Part shown: positions 23,255-31,673 of the stretch, one piece after another
How positions within the stretch are numbered: the stretch's first letter is position 1
Layout of the letters: every line of letters begins with the position of its first letter
Virus record (IMG/VR): IMGVR_UViG_3300031629_000995
Location: 1 to 40,678 of that record
Source: a virus
Reading direction: 5' to 3' (one strand)
Length of the DNA: 40,678 bases
Translations under genes and position numbers: made by a program
The notes under the pieces: generated by a model
The model's input: only the letters and a program-made list of their open reading frames with translations
The model's database searches: none
Told to the model about the DNA's origin: nothing

Positions 23255-24032
23255 ATTTATCCTTCAATTGTTTTATTTTTTCTGACATTCCAAATGCTGG
23301 TGTTAATTGATATAATATTTTGGTACCTGAGATGTCATACATGTCCAGCTTCTGAATTGGTGAATCATTTGCAATAATAGCATTACTGTTTATAAGTGGT
23401 ATAATACCAGAACTAAATGGATTGGGCATCGCATTGATATACATCTGACATAATCCATACTCTATAGCCAATTTAATTGCTGGCTCTAAATGTTCTTTGT
23501 TCTGTTCAAATAACAAGAATTGCCAGCCCGAATCTTTGGCTGTGCTAGTCTCTGAATATGCTTTCAAATTTTTCATTGCATCAGACCACTTAACATTTAC
23601 CCGATACAATTCATTTGATTTCTGTGTTGATCCATCTAAACCAAAAGTGATGTTGACTCCAAGTTTTCCCAATCTAGCATAAGTCTTTGGCTTGCCTAGC
23701 GCACCATTAGTAGCAATGTGAATTCTAATATCAGGATTCTGATCTACTAACCATTCACATATATCAGCAACTTCTTCACATGCCATAGGGTCACCGTAGT
23801 TTCCACAGAAATGTATCTTTTTAAGTTGCTTTACTAGATCGCCCAGTATATATATAACTTCAGCGAGAGTCTTAGTGGTCTGCACAAAATCATTTAATTT
23901 ACCAAATTCATCTTGCCTTTGACAGACCTTACATCGTGCCTGACAGGTGCTAGATATCTCAAGATCAACTGATACTAGACGCTCTGACCTACTCAATTCA
24001 TATCCACGCTTGCCATAATGTCTACGAGACAT
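23229..24032 (-). CDS. Radical SAM core protein
   Basis: The [4Fe-4S] motif is STCQARCKVC (Cys30, Cys34, Cys37), with GNYGDPM for SAM contact and IHIATNG and ITFGLDGSTQ strands of the partial TIM barrel. The form resembles SPASM-type peptide or protein maturases and related enzymes, but lacks its own C-terminal cluster domain, which is encoded by the next frame. Two starts are possible: ATG at 24032 (40-nt overlap with gp44) or TTG at 23996 overlapping the gp44 stop. It is inserted between clamp-loader genes 44 and 62, which are adjacent in T4. Substrate unknown. Confidence 0.85.
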   Translation of the reverse strand: MSRRHYGKRGYELSRSERLVSVDLEISSTCQARCKVCQRQDEFGKLNDFVQTTKTLAEVIYILGDLVKQLKKIHFCGNYGDPMACEEVADICEWLVDQNPDIRIHIATNGALGKPKTYARLGKLGVNITFGLDGSTQKSNELYRVNVKWSDAMKNLKAYSETSTAKDSGWQFLLFEQNKEHLEPAIKLAIEYGLCQMYINAMPNPFSSGIIPLINSNAIIANDSPIQKLDMYDISGTKILYQLTPAFGMSEKIKQLKDKYATDMFFV

Positions 24033-24928
24033 GCAGTTAGATTGATTTCTTGATCAGCCACGAATGCCGCTTTGTATTGGTAGTCAGCAATCAACAGTAC
24101 CAAATGTGGTACTTGCTTTACTTTGTCAATCAATGCGTCATAAACTTTACGATAGATGCCTTGTGGATCACTATCAACATTGTTGGCAACCCATTGACGC
24201 ATTTTCTTGAAGTCTTTATCTTTAAGACTATCGATTAAACCCTTAGTATTTATCTCCGCGAGATTACTTAGAATACCTTCATCGATTGTGCCGCCAACAG
24301 AGTACCGCTGAAGTTCATTCAGTACCCTACGATAATCTGGAAAATATTTCTTGAGCAGTTCAGCTAGTATCTTATCGGAATACTTTACGCCCTCTTCATC
24401 GAGGATGAACTTCATACGCTTGTGAAATCTTCCAGCCATTTCTGGTCGTTCTGACTTGTCCAGCTTGAAATCAACTACGGTAGTTCGGCTATGCAGTGGC
24501 TCAATGATGCGATTCTTAAAGTTGCAAGTGAATATGAACCTACAGTTCTTTGAGAACTCTTCAATGAACCCACGCAGGGCTGGCTGAGTAGAGTTGGGAT
24601 TTAGATAATCTGCTTCATCTAGAATGACAACCTTGGGTTTGTTTTCAAACGACATGGTACTTGCGAAATTCTTGATCTTGGTACGCAGGACATCGATACC
24701 AGACTCTTCCGAGCCGTTGACTACAATATAGTCACACCCCAATTCAGTGCATAGTGCGCGGGCTACTGTAGTCTTACCAGTACCAGCAGTACCACACAAC
24801 AACATATTTGGGATCTCTCCGGCGGCAACAAACTTCTTGAAGACTGCAAGTAGAGAGTCGGGCAAGATGCATTCATCTAGTGTCCGTGGACGATATCGCT
24901 CAACGAATAAAAATTCTTTGTTTTCCAT
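23993..24928 (-). CDS. 44: Clamp loader large subunit gp44
   Basis: At 311 residues it is close to T4 gp44 (319). It is an AAA+ ATPase with Walker A CGTAGTGKTT (about 45-54), Walker B VVILDEADYL, and sensor 1 FIFTCNFKNRI followed by the arginine-finger region SRTTVVDF. With gp62 it loads gp45 onto primer ends. GGAG lies 5 nt before the ATG. The operon gap to the peroxiredoxin gene is 30 nt. Confidence 0.95.
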   Translation of the reverse strand: MENKEFLFVERYRPRTLDECILPDSLLAVFKKFVAAGEIPNMLLCGTAGTGKTTVARALCTELGCDYIVVNGSEESGIDVLRTKIKNFASTMSFENKPKVVILDEADYLNPNSTQPALRGFIEEFSKNCRFIFTCNFKNRIIEPLHSRTTVVDFKLDKSERPEMAGRFHKRMKFILDEEGVKYSDKILAELLKKYFPDYRRVLNELQRYSVGGTIDEGILSNLAEINTKGLIDSLKDKDFKKMRQWVANNVDSDPQGIYRKVYDALIDKVKQVPHLVLLIADYQYKAAFVADQEINLTACLVDIMASVDMN

Positions 24929-24958
24929 TCTAACTCCAATTCATAATATAGTAATAGT

Positions 24959-25567
24959 TTAACTCATTTTATCTTTGGAGTCAAGACCTTCAAACAAAGT
25001 TAATTGCAGTTCTCTGCCTTTAGCAAGAGGAGATTCTAGTTGTATATATTCTAATATCTTTTCGGGTGCAGTTTCTCCATACGGATCATCTTGAGCATTG
25101 TCACACATTCCAGGTTCTATCCACGATTGCTCGATAACACCATCATTGCACAGAATAGCAAATCTCCAAGATCGCTGACCGAATGTTAGATTACCCTTAT
25201 CGACTAGCATACTAATAGCACTAGTAAATTCACCAGAACCATCAGGAATCACTTTTACATTCTTTATGTTAGCCCACCTAGACCAAGCATTCATCACAAA
25301 AGAATCATTCACTGACATGCAGTAGATTTCATCCACACCAGATTCAATAAAATCATCGTACAGTGATTCAAATCCAGGCAGTTGCTTTGTGGTGCAGGTA
25401 GGAGTAAATGCTCCAGGCAATGAAAACAGCACCACTCTTTTATCTTTGAAGACATCCGCTGTCGTTAGGTGCTCCCATCGATATGGGTTATCACCTTCTA
25501 CTGTCTCATCACGAACCCTAGTATTCCATTTCACCAGGGGCATTCTATTTCCAACTGCAATATTCAT
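24959..25567 (-). CDS. Peroxiredoxin (Prx5-like)
   Basis: The active site SLPGAFTPTCTTKQLPGFE has the peroxidatic Cys in the PxxxTxxC context of Prx5-type peroxiredoxins. The GVDEIYCMSVND and FGQRSWRFAIL strands complete the thioredoxin fold. It would reduce hydrogen peroxide or organic peroxides with electrons from thioredoxin, glutaredoxin or glutathione. Length fits the family, with about 30 extra C-terminal residues. It lies between genes 45 and 44, which are neighbours in T4, so it is an accessory insertion. AGGA precedes the ATG. Confidence 0.88.
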   Translation of the reverse strand: MNIAVGNRMPLVKWNTRVRDETVEGDNPYRWEHLTTADVFKDKRVVLFSLPGAFTPTCTTKQLPGFESLYDDFIESGVDEIYCMSVNDSFVMNAWSRWANIKNVKVIPDGSGEFTSAISMLVDKGNLTFGQRSWRFAILCNDGVIEQSWIEPGMCDNAQDDPYGETAPEKILEYIQLESPLAKGRELQLTLFEGLDSKDKMS

Positions 25568-25570
25568 CTT

Positions 25571-26224
25571 TTATCCTATCTGTGAATTGGGATCAAGTGC
25601 TAACCAATATTGTGCGGAGTCATTGTGCAAGTACATAAACTTCTTCTTGCTTAGAACAGTGACATAATCACCACTCATAACTTTAAAGTTCTCGATTGGT
25701 ATGCGGCAATCAAAATCACCATCAAACTCACCAATCTCTTGAGTGTATGTATTACTTCGAGGAGTTGAAGGATCACCAACGCTCATCACTACCTTGCCAT
25801 TCTTAGCCACAACACTCAACATAGGAGCAGAGATAACAGATGCGGCTCGCTTCATGGTTTCAATCATCTTAGCAGTAAGATTGAATTCATAGTGATTGTC
25901 TACCTCGATTGTCTTATCCGGGGCTGCCACAATGATGGTCTTATCAGCATAGTAATATTTGAATTCACTGGTGTCTTTACTGATAGTGATACAGTCTTCA
26001 CCGAAATCGACATCAGTATCTTCCATCATGGTCAGTAAAGCTAGTAGACTATTCAAGTCATAGATGGCGAACTCTCGGTCAAAGGTTTCTGTTACCTCTG
26101 CACGACAGAATATGTTAACGCCAGTTGATATGGTTGATAGAACATTGCCCTTACGGACAAGAATATTGCTGTTGATTGAAGCAAAATTCTTCAGAACTTC
26201 CATCGTTGCTTTTGATATCTTCAC
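25571..26224 (-). CDS. 45: Sliding clamp gp45
   Basis: The 217-residue protein begins with GTG (AGGA 6 nt upstream) and its N-terminus, MKISKATMEVLKNFASINSN, lines up with T4 gp45 (MKLSKDTTALLKNFATINSG). It forms the trimeric ring that tethers gp43 and, in T4, also activates late transcription with gp55. It leads the 45-Prx-44 operon under an exact early promoter. Slightly shorter than T4 gp45 (228). Confidence 0.95.
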   Translation of the reverse strand: MKISKATMEVLKNFASINSNILVRKGNVLSTISTGVNIFCRAEVTETFDREFAIYDLNSLLALLTMMEDTDVDFGEDCITISKDTSEFKYYYADKTIIVAAPDKTIEVDNHYEFNLTAKMIETMKRAASVISAPMLSVVAKNGKVVMSVGDPSTPRSNTYTQEIGEFDGDFDCRIPIENFKVMSGDYVTVLSKKKFMYLHNDSAQYWLALDPNSQIG

Positions 26225-26256
26225 AGGTCTTCCTCACAGTTATAAACATTACAATC

Positions 26257-26285
26257 ATTATATAATAAATTTGGGGGTATGTCAA
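26257..26285 (-). promoter_or_regulatory. Early (sigma70-type) promoter of gene 45
   Basis: On the minus strand, an exact TTGACA (26285-26280), 17-bp spacer and exact TATAAT (26262-26257), 32 bp before the GTG start. Confidence 0.9.
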
Positions 26286-26289
26286 TAGT

Positions 26290-26652
26290 TTAAGTAGTAA
26301 CAAATGTTGTTGTCACAGTAGAACCAGTAGCAGTCAGCCAGTCCGTAAACACCGTCTCTTCAAACGGCTCAATTCCATCTAGACTAGATGCTTTGAAAGC
26401 CTGCCAGTCTACATCAAAGGCATTGAATGCTGCCTCGTCCGGAAAGGTATTTATCCAAGTCCAAGAAAGGTGATCATCTGAGAATTCTAGTGTGGTTACC
26501 ATGGTATTGTCAGCTACTTTAGAATCTAAAAATTCTTTCAAGGCGGCACCTCTGGCTTCCGTAGCCGAGTTGGAAACCACATCAGTATCAAATATAAACC
26601 AGTGTTGGTCAGTATTGGTTCTTGTTTGTTCTACTCTGGCGGCATATGCCAT
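26290..26652 (-). CDS. Hypothetical protein, late-expressed (120 aa)
   Basis: The product is acidic and Thr-rich, with a C-terminus TGSTVTTTFVTT and aromatic-rich middle (WTWINTFPDEAAFNAF). It has a clear GGAG site and its own late promoter while surrounded by early operons, so it is a monocistronic late gene. No family recognised; a minor virion protein is possible. Confidence 0.75.
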   Translation of the reverse strand: MAYAARVEQTRTNTDQHWFIFDTDVVSNSATEARGAALKEFLDSKVADNTMVTTLEFSDDHLSWTWINTFPDEAAFNAFDVDWQAFKASSLDGIEPFEETVFTDWLTATGSTVTTTFVTT

Positions 26653-26685
26653 ATTCTTTCTCCATAATGGGCTAAGGTCTAAGTC

Positions 26686-26693
26686 TATTTATA
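26686..26693 (-). promoter_or_regulatory. Late promoter (TATAAATA)
   Basis: An exact minus-strand match 34 bp before the gene at 26652 and immediately after the strong terminator at 26698-26762. Confidence 0.8.
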
Positions 26694-26697
26694 ACAG

Positions 26698-26762
26698 AAA
26701 AAACCTCGATAGCTATGTGCCTTTGCAATTGAGAGAGAGGTCACACACATAACTACCGAGGT
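26698..26762 (-). terminator. Strong intrinsic terminator
   Basis: On the minus strand a 17-bp stem (26762-26746 with 26719-26703; two G-U pairs, no mismatch) closes a 26-nt loop and is followed by five T residues. It separates the MoxR/DUF3310-like operon from the late gene at 26652. Confidence 0.85.
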
Positions 26763-26790
26763 ATCCTTGCGGATTCTGGTGATCTACAGC

Positions 26791-27120
26791 CTAACTCTTA
26801 ACCCCGAAAGTATCAGTATCGATTTTTTCTTGTACTTCTTCTGCGGTGATTCTATCATGTTCATAGAGGGCGAGAAATCCATAATGGATAATCTTGATAA
26901 TGTCTTTACGCCATTCGGCAGGACTGTCACCCTTTTTGCCGTATCGACCGTTATACTTGTCGATGTTTCCATGAAAGAAACCTTGTCCGTGTCCTCGGTC
27001 TACGATAATCTCAGATGACTGTAGTCCACCTTGACCATAGTGACCATCATAAGTCGAATCAATGTACTTTACAAACTCCGCTATTAACTTGTCTTCTTTA
27101 AATCTATATTCAATAGCCAT
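26791..27120 (-). CDS. DUF3310-like protein (109 aa)
   Basis: The start is the ATG at 27120 overlapping the upstream stop (TAATG). The segment GFFHGNIDKYNGRYGKKGDSPAEW..DIIKIIHYGFLAL resembles the DUF3310 (SaV-like) domain found widely in phages, in which GNxxKYxxRxxxK and a following helix are conserved. Its function is not established. It ends the operon begun by the VWA/MoxR genes and is followed by a strong terminator. Confidence 0.75.
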   Translation of the reverse strand: MAIEYRFKEDKLIAEFVKYIDSTYDGHYGQGGLQSSEIIVDRGHGQGFFHGNIDKYNGRYGKKGDSPAEWRKDIIKIIHYGFLALYEHDRITAEEVQEKIDTDTFGVKS

Positions 27121-27353
27121 TAGACTTTTATTTCCCAATCAATTTCATAACCACCTTTCCGATCTGTCCACAGATCATCATAGCGGTCAAATCCAAAATC
27201 TGCCATCCAATCAACGGCATCATCATCATACTCTGCCAGTAGATCCTCTAGGGTACTCACGCTACCCCATTTTTCAATGATATCCTCATCGGGAATGTCA
27301 TAGGTGAAATAGCATATCATTTGATGATACTCTTTGCGTTCAATAATAGCCAT
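27120..27353 (-). CDS. Hypothetical acidic protein (77 aa)
   Basis: The start overlaps the MoxR stop (TAATG), and its own stop overlaps the next start in the same way. Many Asp, Trp and Tyr residues (YDDDAVDWMADFGFDRYDD) give a strongly acidic product. No family recognised. Confidence 0.75.
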   Translation of the reverse strand: MAIIERKEYHQMICYFTYDIPDEDIIEKWGSVSTLEDLLAEYDDDAVDWMADFGFDRYDDLWTDRKGGYEIDWEIKV

Positions 27354-28552
27354 TAGAAGTTTACCTCTGTATTTTGGACTTCGACAGTTTCGGATGTCTC
27401 ATTTTCTGTCTCTGGCATTGATACTTCATCATCAACCTTAGTGTAAAGGTCTAAGAAGGCTTGCTTGGTGTCGGTATCGAACCTGTTTACACATAACTCG
27501 ATGGCTTTCATCTTATCACCAAACACTGAGAATGCTTTGACAATGTGTTCCAGTCGGCGAGTAGAAATCAATTCATCGATTGCACCCTCATAGAAAGTCT
27601 TTCGGATCACTTCAGCCCATGTCACCAAATTGGTAGCAAAGGTATCATCAATGCAGTCGGCAACTCGCATCTTACCAAGAACAATTTTCTTCTCTTGGAC
27701 AGCCGATGGATATTCTTGCTCGACAGTGATTGCAAAACGCTCAAGGAATGCCTCATCTAATATCTGAGCACCCATAAACTTACCATCATCTGATCCACGA
27801 CCTTTAGTATTCGCAGTAGCAATGATATTGAAGCCAGGTTCAGGAGAGACAATCTCACCAGTCTTCTTATTGTAGTAGGGCTTGCCTTCCATGATAGCTT
27901 GTAAGCACATTAGCTTGTTAGAGCCACGGTCGATCTCATCCAGAACTAGTACTGCACCACGTTTCATTGCAGTGAGAACAGGACCCTCTCGGTAAACTAC
28001 GTTACCATCGACAAGTGTATTGCCACCAATCAAATCATCTTCATCAGTCTCAATGGAGATATTGACTCGCAAGGCTTCTCGCCCTAGTTTTGCACAAACT
28101 TGTTCGACCATCATAGTCTTACCGTTACCGGATAGACCAGAGATAAACGTAGGATAAAACATTCCAGACTTGACAATTCTAGTCAGGTCTTTAAAGAATC
28201 CAAACGGAACATAAGTACTGTCTGTGGGAGGAATTAAGTTCTCGATAGTCACCGATAATTTAGCCTGAGTTAGGACTCTTGCCGCTTCTTGTGGCAGGTC
28301 TTGGGTAGGTGATTTGGACTGTATGACTGCAATAGGCTTTGGGGCTTGTGCAGGTACAGAATTTGCGGGCAATGAAACGTCATAGACGCCACGAGCAACC
28401 GCATAATTGCCAACTATATAGCCGACTGCGGAACCCTGTTTGGCGAGTCCGAGACTCACTGCCACATCTGAAATTTGCTTTCGGTTAAGCGTACCACCGG
28501 CAGTATCTATTGCCTGTAGAGCGTTCAACAATTCACTATTTAACTCACTCAT
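27353..28552 (-). CDS. MoxR/CobS-like AAA+ ATPase
   Basis: I start at the ATG at 28552 with GAGAGG 7 nt upstream. After an N-terminal region (about 1-120), the AAA+ core has Walker A SGLSGNGKTMMV, Walker B AVLVLDEIDRG, sensor 1 IIATANTKGRG and a region typical of MoxR/CobS (EDDLIGGNTLVDGNVVYREG). MoxR ATPases remodel or activate partner complexes together with VWA proteins, and such a partner lies directly upstream. Marine T4-like phages often annotate this pair as CobS/CobT; I see no chelatase-specific evidence. Confidence 0.88.
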   Translation of the reverse strand: MSELNSELLNALQAIDTAGGTLNRKQISDVAVSLGLAKQGSAVGYIVGNYAVARGVYDVSLPANSVPAQAPKPIAVIQSKSPTQDLPQEAARVLTQAKLSVTIENLIPPTDSTYVPFGFFKDLTRIVKSGMFYPTFISGLSGNGKTMMVEQVCAKLGREALRVNISIETDEDDLIGGNTLVDGNVVYREGPVLTAMKRGAVLVLDEIDRGSNKLMCLQAIMEGKPYYNKKTGEIVSPEPGFNIIATANTKGRGSDDGKFMGAQILDEAFLERFAITVEQEYPSAVQEKKIVLGKMRVADCIDDTFATNLVTWAEVIRKTFYEGAIDELISTRRLEHIVKAFSVFGDKMKAIELCVNRFDTDTKQAFLDLYTKVDDEVSMPETENETSETVEVQNTEVNF

Positions 28553-28613
28553 AATCTGACCTCTCTCAAAAGGATTATTCAATTTAACTTCTTTAACTCG
28601 ACTTTACTATACC

Positions 28614-28641
28614 ATTATAGCAGGTTTTATGGGAAAGTCAA
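28614..28641 (-). promoter_or_regulatory. Early (sigma70-type) promoter
   Basis: On the minus strand, TTGACT (28641-28636), 16-bp spacer and exact TATAAT (28619-28614), before the MoxR gene. Confidence 0.85.
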
Positions 28642-28666
28642 GTGTTTTCTCAATTATTTTCATCTT

Positions 28667-30955
28667 TTATGCAACTTTATCGATGAATCGATTCAAAAAC
28701 ACTCGGCTGGCACTGCGTCCCTTGGCGAACTTCATGAATCCACGCTTCAGATCACCTTTGGAGTTGGACTTAACTTCCATGTCGGAGGTGTCTACTTCTA
28801 ACCCTTTGCCACCCATAAGCATAAACATACTATCGTATCCGACAGCATTAGGAACTTCCATGAATCGCTCAGAACGGAAGGTCTTGTACTTAGTTTGAAA
28901 TCCTTCGTAATCATACTTGCCAATTGCGGCAAAGTATGCATCTCTGACAGAGGATGCTTTTGCACCTACAATGTTGAATGATATCATACGCGAATTAGTG
29001 GTTGCTTGGTAGTGCTTCAGTAGTGCCAAGAAGTAATCTTGATATCCTACCTGACGGCTTGCTCTGCCATAAATTCCTGAGATGACATGCTTGGTTGATA
29101 TTGCACCTTCTTTAATGTAAACTTCACCAACTACGTTTGGGCTGTGGCGAAATGTCACTTGCTCATAGTCAGTATTTTCTAGTTCCATACAATCTTCAAC
29201 CACAAACATTTTATCAGTATTGTATCCATCGGTCAGAATAATTGTGTTCAGAACTTCAAGGCGATTACGCTGTTTGAATTCATTAGCAAGATCACGACCA
29301 GCTAACATCGCAGAAGCCAGAGGCGTGGTTGACAAATACATATGACGCGGTTGGTTGTATCTATCTTGCCATACTCTCTCTTCATCTAGACGGGTGTTTT
29401 TGCTCATGTAAGTAGTTGCCCATCCCAGAAGCCCTTTGAATGCTTTGGTATACATAGGAGATGATAACTCAGAGGAAATTAATTGTAGTAACTGGAAGTT
29501 TTCATCATCGATGAACATATCACCAGGCTTTTTGCTCTGGGCTTTTTGCACAATTTTGCGCCGTTCATTGTACTCAGCGGCATTTCTACCTGCATTACTG
29601 AATCCGTAAACATCAAACGGAATGCCGACTTTTTTGCAGAAGGATACTTGAATCAATAACTGCTCGACAACATTAGCCATTTCTAGAAACATACTACCAG
29701 ACATATCAACAAACATAAACATGCCGTGGTTCTGACCATTTGGAGTAGTAGTAGTTGATAGAAAGAGATCATCCGTTAGCTTGTATGCCCACAACTTTTT
29801 ATCATTAAGCATACCAGTCTTATTCTCACGGGCTTTCTTTAATGAGGTAGCTTTGCGGCGCATCTCAAACTGTTGGACTAGAAGGTTGATCGCAGACTTA
29901 TTGCGAGTTTGAAAATCATTGAACAGCTTGTTCTCAACTTCAACATTGTCAGTCATATTTTCTTGTGGGCTATAGTAAGTACCTTTTTTATACTCTGGTG
30001 TCCAGTCCCATACTTCAGAAGATTGCATAACAAATACATCAGACTTTATCTTTGGAAAGTTAACAGTCATAATATCTTTGTCGGACATTTCGACAAGCAT
30101 TTCTTCTGCATTACGAAAGGCTTTATCAGTCATTGATTCTGGATCAGGAGTTCCTTCCATGATATCATTTCCGACTTGCTTGACATCGGTAGACTCAGAC
30201 TCTTCTTCTAATTCGGAAGGCTTTTCATCTTCATCTTTGGATGCACTGCCGGTTTCTTCAGTCTCTTCTTCAGCTTGGTCACTTTCTTCTTCACTTTCTT
30301 GAGGCGCGTCTGAATACTCGTCGGTGGGTTCAGAATCTATGTCTTCATCCCAGTCATCATTGAACTCATCCGCTTGAGGCTCTAAAGCATCTTGCATGGC
30401 TTGTTCAGTTTTGCTGTACTCATAAAGTTCGTTGGCTACTCTGACAGTATCTTCCCAAGTGTCAACATTTTCAGTAGCAGTAACGAAAGGCAATTCTTCT
30501 TCTAAGAAGTTGATGCCGAGCATGGCACCACACTTGAATTTTAGATTGATCTTATCGATCAGTGGAAGAGTATCCGTGTCACGACCCTTGAGTCCAAAGA
30601 AGTCCATCTCCATCAACTCTTTATAACCAAGAGCCATAGACTTGACTAGACCAGGGTAACGTGCTTTGACTTTTTTCTCAATGCGACAATCTTCTATCAC
30701 ATTTAGGAAAGACTTGAAGCCCTGACCGGAGTCACATACAGCATCGTGCCAACCTTCTGCAGGAGTTTCTAAGCCGTGGCTAATTTCATGACCGACAAAC
30801 AGATCATATAGATGTACTGACATTTCCTTCCAGCGGGGAAGGATGATCTTGCGATTCTTAAGGTCGAACAGTGCGGTGGGAACATTCTGATGCTCAACAC
30901 TGATATCCTCTGTAGCCAGTAGTTTGGCTAACATGCTTTTGCTTTTTACTTCCAT
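28667..30955 (-). CDS. CobT-like protein: HExxH N-terminus and VWA domain
   Basis: The start is the ATG at 30955 (GAGAGGG 7 nt upstream), giving 762 residues. The N-terminal domain has HEISH (56-60) and EDCRIEKKV further on, resembling a zinc-metallopeptidase-type arrangement. A very acidic, low-complexity linker (about 205-275, Glu/Ser/Asp-rich) follows. The C-terminal half is a von Willebrand A domain with the MIDAS motif FVDMSGSM (metal binding) and a later TDGYN. With the next gene it forms a MoxR-VWA pair. Whether the HExxH is catalytic is not shown. Confidence 0.85.
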   Translation of the reverse strand: MEVKSKSMLAKLLATEDISVEHQNVPTALFDLKNRKIILPRWKEMSVHLYDLFVGHEISHGLETPAEGWHDAVCDSGQGFKSFLNVIEDCRIEKKVKARYPGLVKSMALGYKELMEMDFFGLKGRDTDTLPLIDKINLKFKCGAMLGINFLEEELPFVTATENVDTWEDTVRVANELYEYSKTEQAMQDALEPQADEFNDDWDEDIDSEPTDEYSDAPQESEEESDQAEEETEETGSASKDEDEKPSELEEESESTDVKQVGNDIMEGTPDPESMTDKAFRNAEEMLVEMSDKDIMTVNFPKIKSDVFVMQSSEVWDWTPEYKKGTYYSPQENMTDNVEVENKLFNDFQTRNKSAINLLVQQFEMRRKATSLKKARENKTGMLNDKKLWAYKLTDDLFLSTTTTPNGQNHGMFMFVDMSGSMFLEMANVVEQLLIQVSFCKKVGIPFDVYGFSNAGRNAAEYNERRKIVQKAQSKKPGDMFIDDENFQLLQLISSELSSPMYTKAFKGLLGWATTYMSKNTRLDEERVWQDRYNQPRHMYLSTTPLASAMLAGRDLANEFKQRNRLEVLNTIILTDGYNTDKMFVVEDCMELENTDYEQVTFRHSPNVVGEVYIKEGAISTKHVISGIYGRASRQVGYQDYFLALLKHYQATTNSRMISFNIVGAKASSVRDAYFAAIGKYDYEGFQTKYKTFRSERFMEVPNAVGYDSMFMLMGGKGLEVDTSDMEVKSNSKGDLKRGFMKFAKGRSASRVFLNRFIDKVA

Positions 30956-30984
30956 TGGTATACCCTCTCTCATTCTCAAAGTAC

Positions 30985-31013
30985 ATTATGACAGGTATTT
31001 TGGTAAAAGTCAA
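30985..31013 (-). promoter_or_regulatory. Early (sigma70-type) promoter
   Basis: On the minus strand, TTGACT (31013-31008), 17-bp spacer and CATAAT (30990-30985), before the VWA gene. Confidence 0.8.
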
Positions 31014-31049
31014 GAGGATAATCAATTTATTTTCAATCGTAAGTCGTTG

Positions 31050-31673
31050 TTATTTAACGACTTTCTTTTTTATTTTCTTTTTATTTTCAGCCGCTGCCGC
31101 TTTTTCGGCTTCTTTGTTCTCTTTTTCGATCAAAGTGGTCTTTTTCTTCAGTCTGACAAACACTTCTGCCGGGCTAAACCATACATCCTTGCCTTCAATC
31201 ACCGCATTGATCTCATCTTCATCAAGGAAATGCTGGTACACATCGTGCATTAGGTCAGATATCCAATCGGAATCATGTAGCACTTGAGATGCCATTTCAT
31301 TTCCTTTGCCCCATGCGGCACCGGAGTAAGTATGTACCATAAACTGACTATGATCTGATATCTCACATACATCTCCCTGTAGGAAGATCATCGTAGCGGC
31401 AGACATGCAAGCACCCTCTATGGATGTGACAATAGTAGCAGGAGTCTCCCGCATGGCTCTTATCATTTGAATTGCTGTATTGATCTGTCCACCGTAGGAA
31501 TTGATGTGAACATAAATTACGTCTTCAGCGGTGGCTGACCTGAACAATTGATTCCATTCTATATACTCATCTGGTCCTTCGATCTCATCATGTAGATAGA
31601 GATCATATGTTCTAGACATTGTACGTTCAAAAATTTTATTACTGGTTAGTGCATCTAATTTAAACTCGCTCAT
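31050..31673 (-). CDS. ClpP-like serine protease
   Basis: Start at the ATG at 31673 (MSEFKLDAL). The ClpP fold is clear: YVHINSYGGQINTAIQMI, the nucleophile Ser in GACMSAATMIFLQG, the His in FMVHTYSGAAWGKGNE and the third acid near GKDVWFSPAEV. The C-terminus is replaced by a Lys/Glu/Ala-rich tail (KEAEKAAAAENKKKIKKK) that is not part of usual ClpP. It may assemble with host Clp ATPases or act on its own targets. It overlaps the upstream gene by 14 nt. Confidence 0.88.
   Translation of the reverse strand: MSEFKLDALTSNKIFERTMSRTYDLYLHDEIEGPDEYIEWNQLFRSATAEDVIYVHINSYGGQINTAIQMIRAMRETPATIVTSIEGACMSAATMIFLQGDVCEISDHSQFMVHTYSGAAWGKGNEMASQVLHDSDWISDLMHDVYQHFLDEDEINAVIEGKDVWFSPAEVFVRLKKKTTLIEKENKEAEKAAAAENKKKIKKKVVK

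Noticed and set aside
27353-30955. Cobalt chelatase (CobS/CobT) as a firm assignment
   Set aside because: The domains fit any MoxR-VWA pair; no other cobalamin genes are present in the window.
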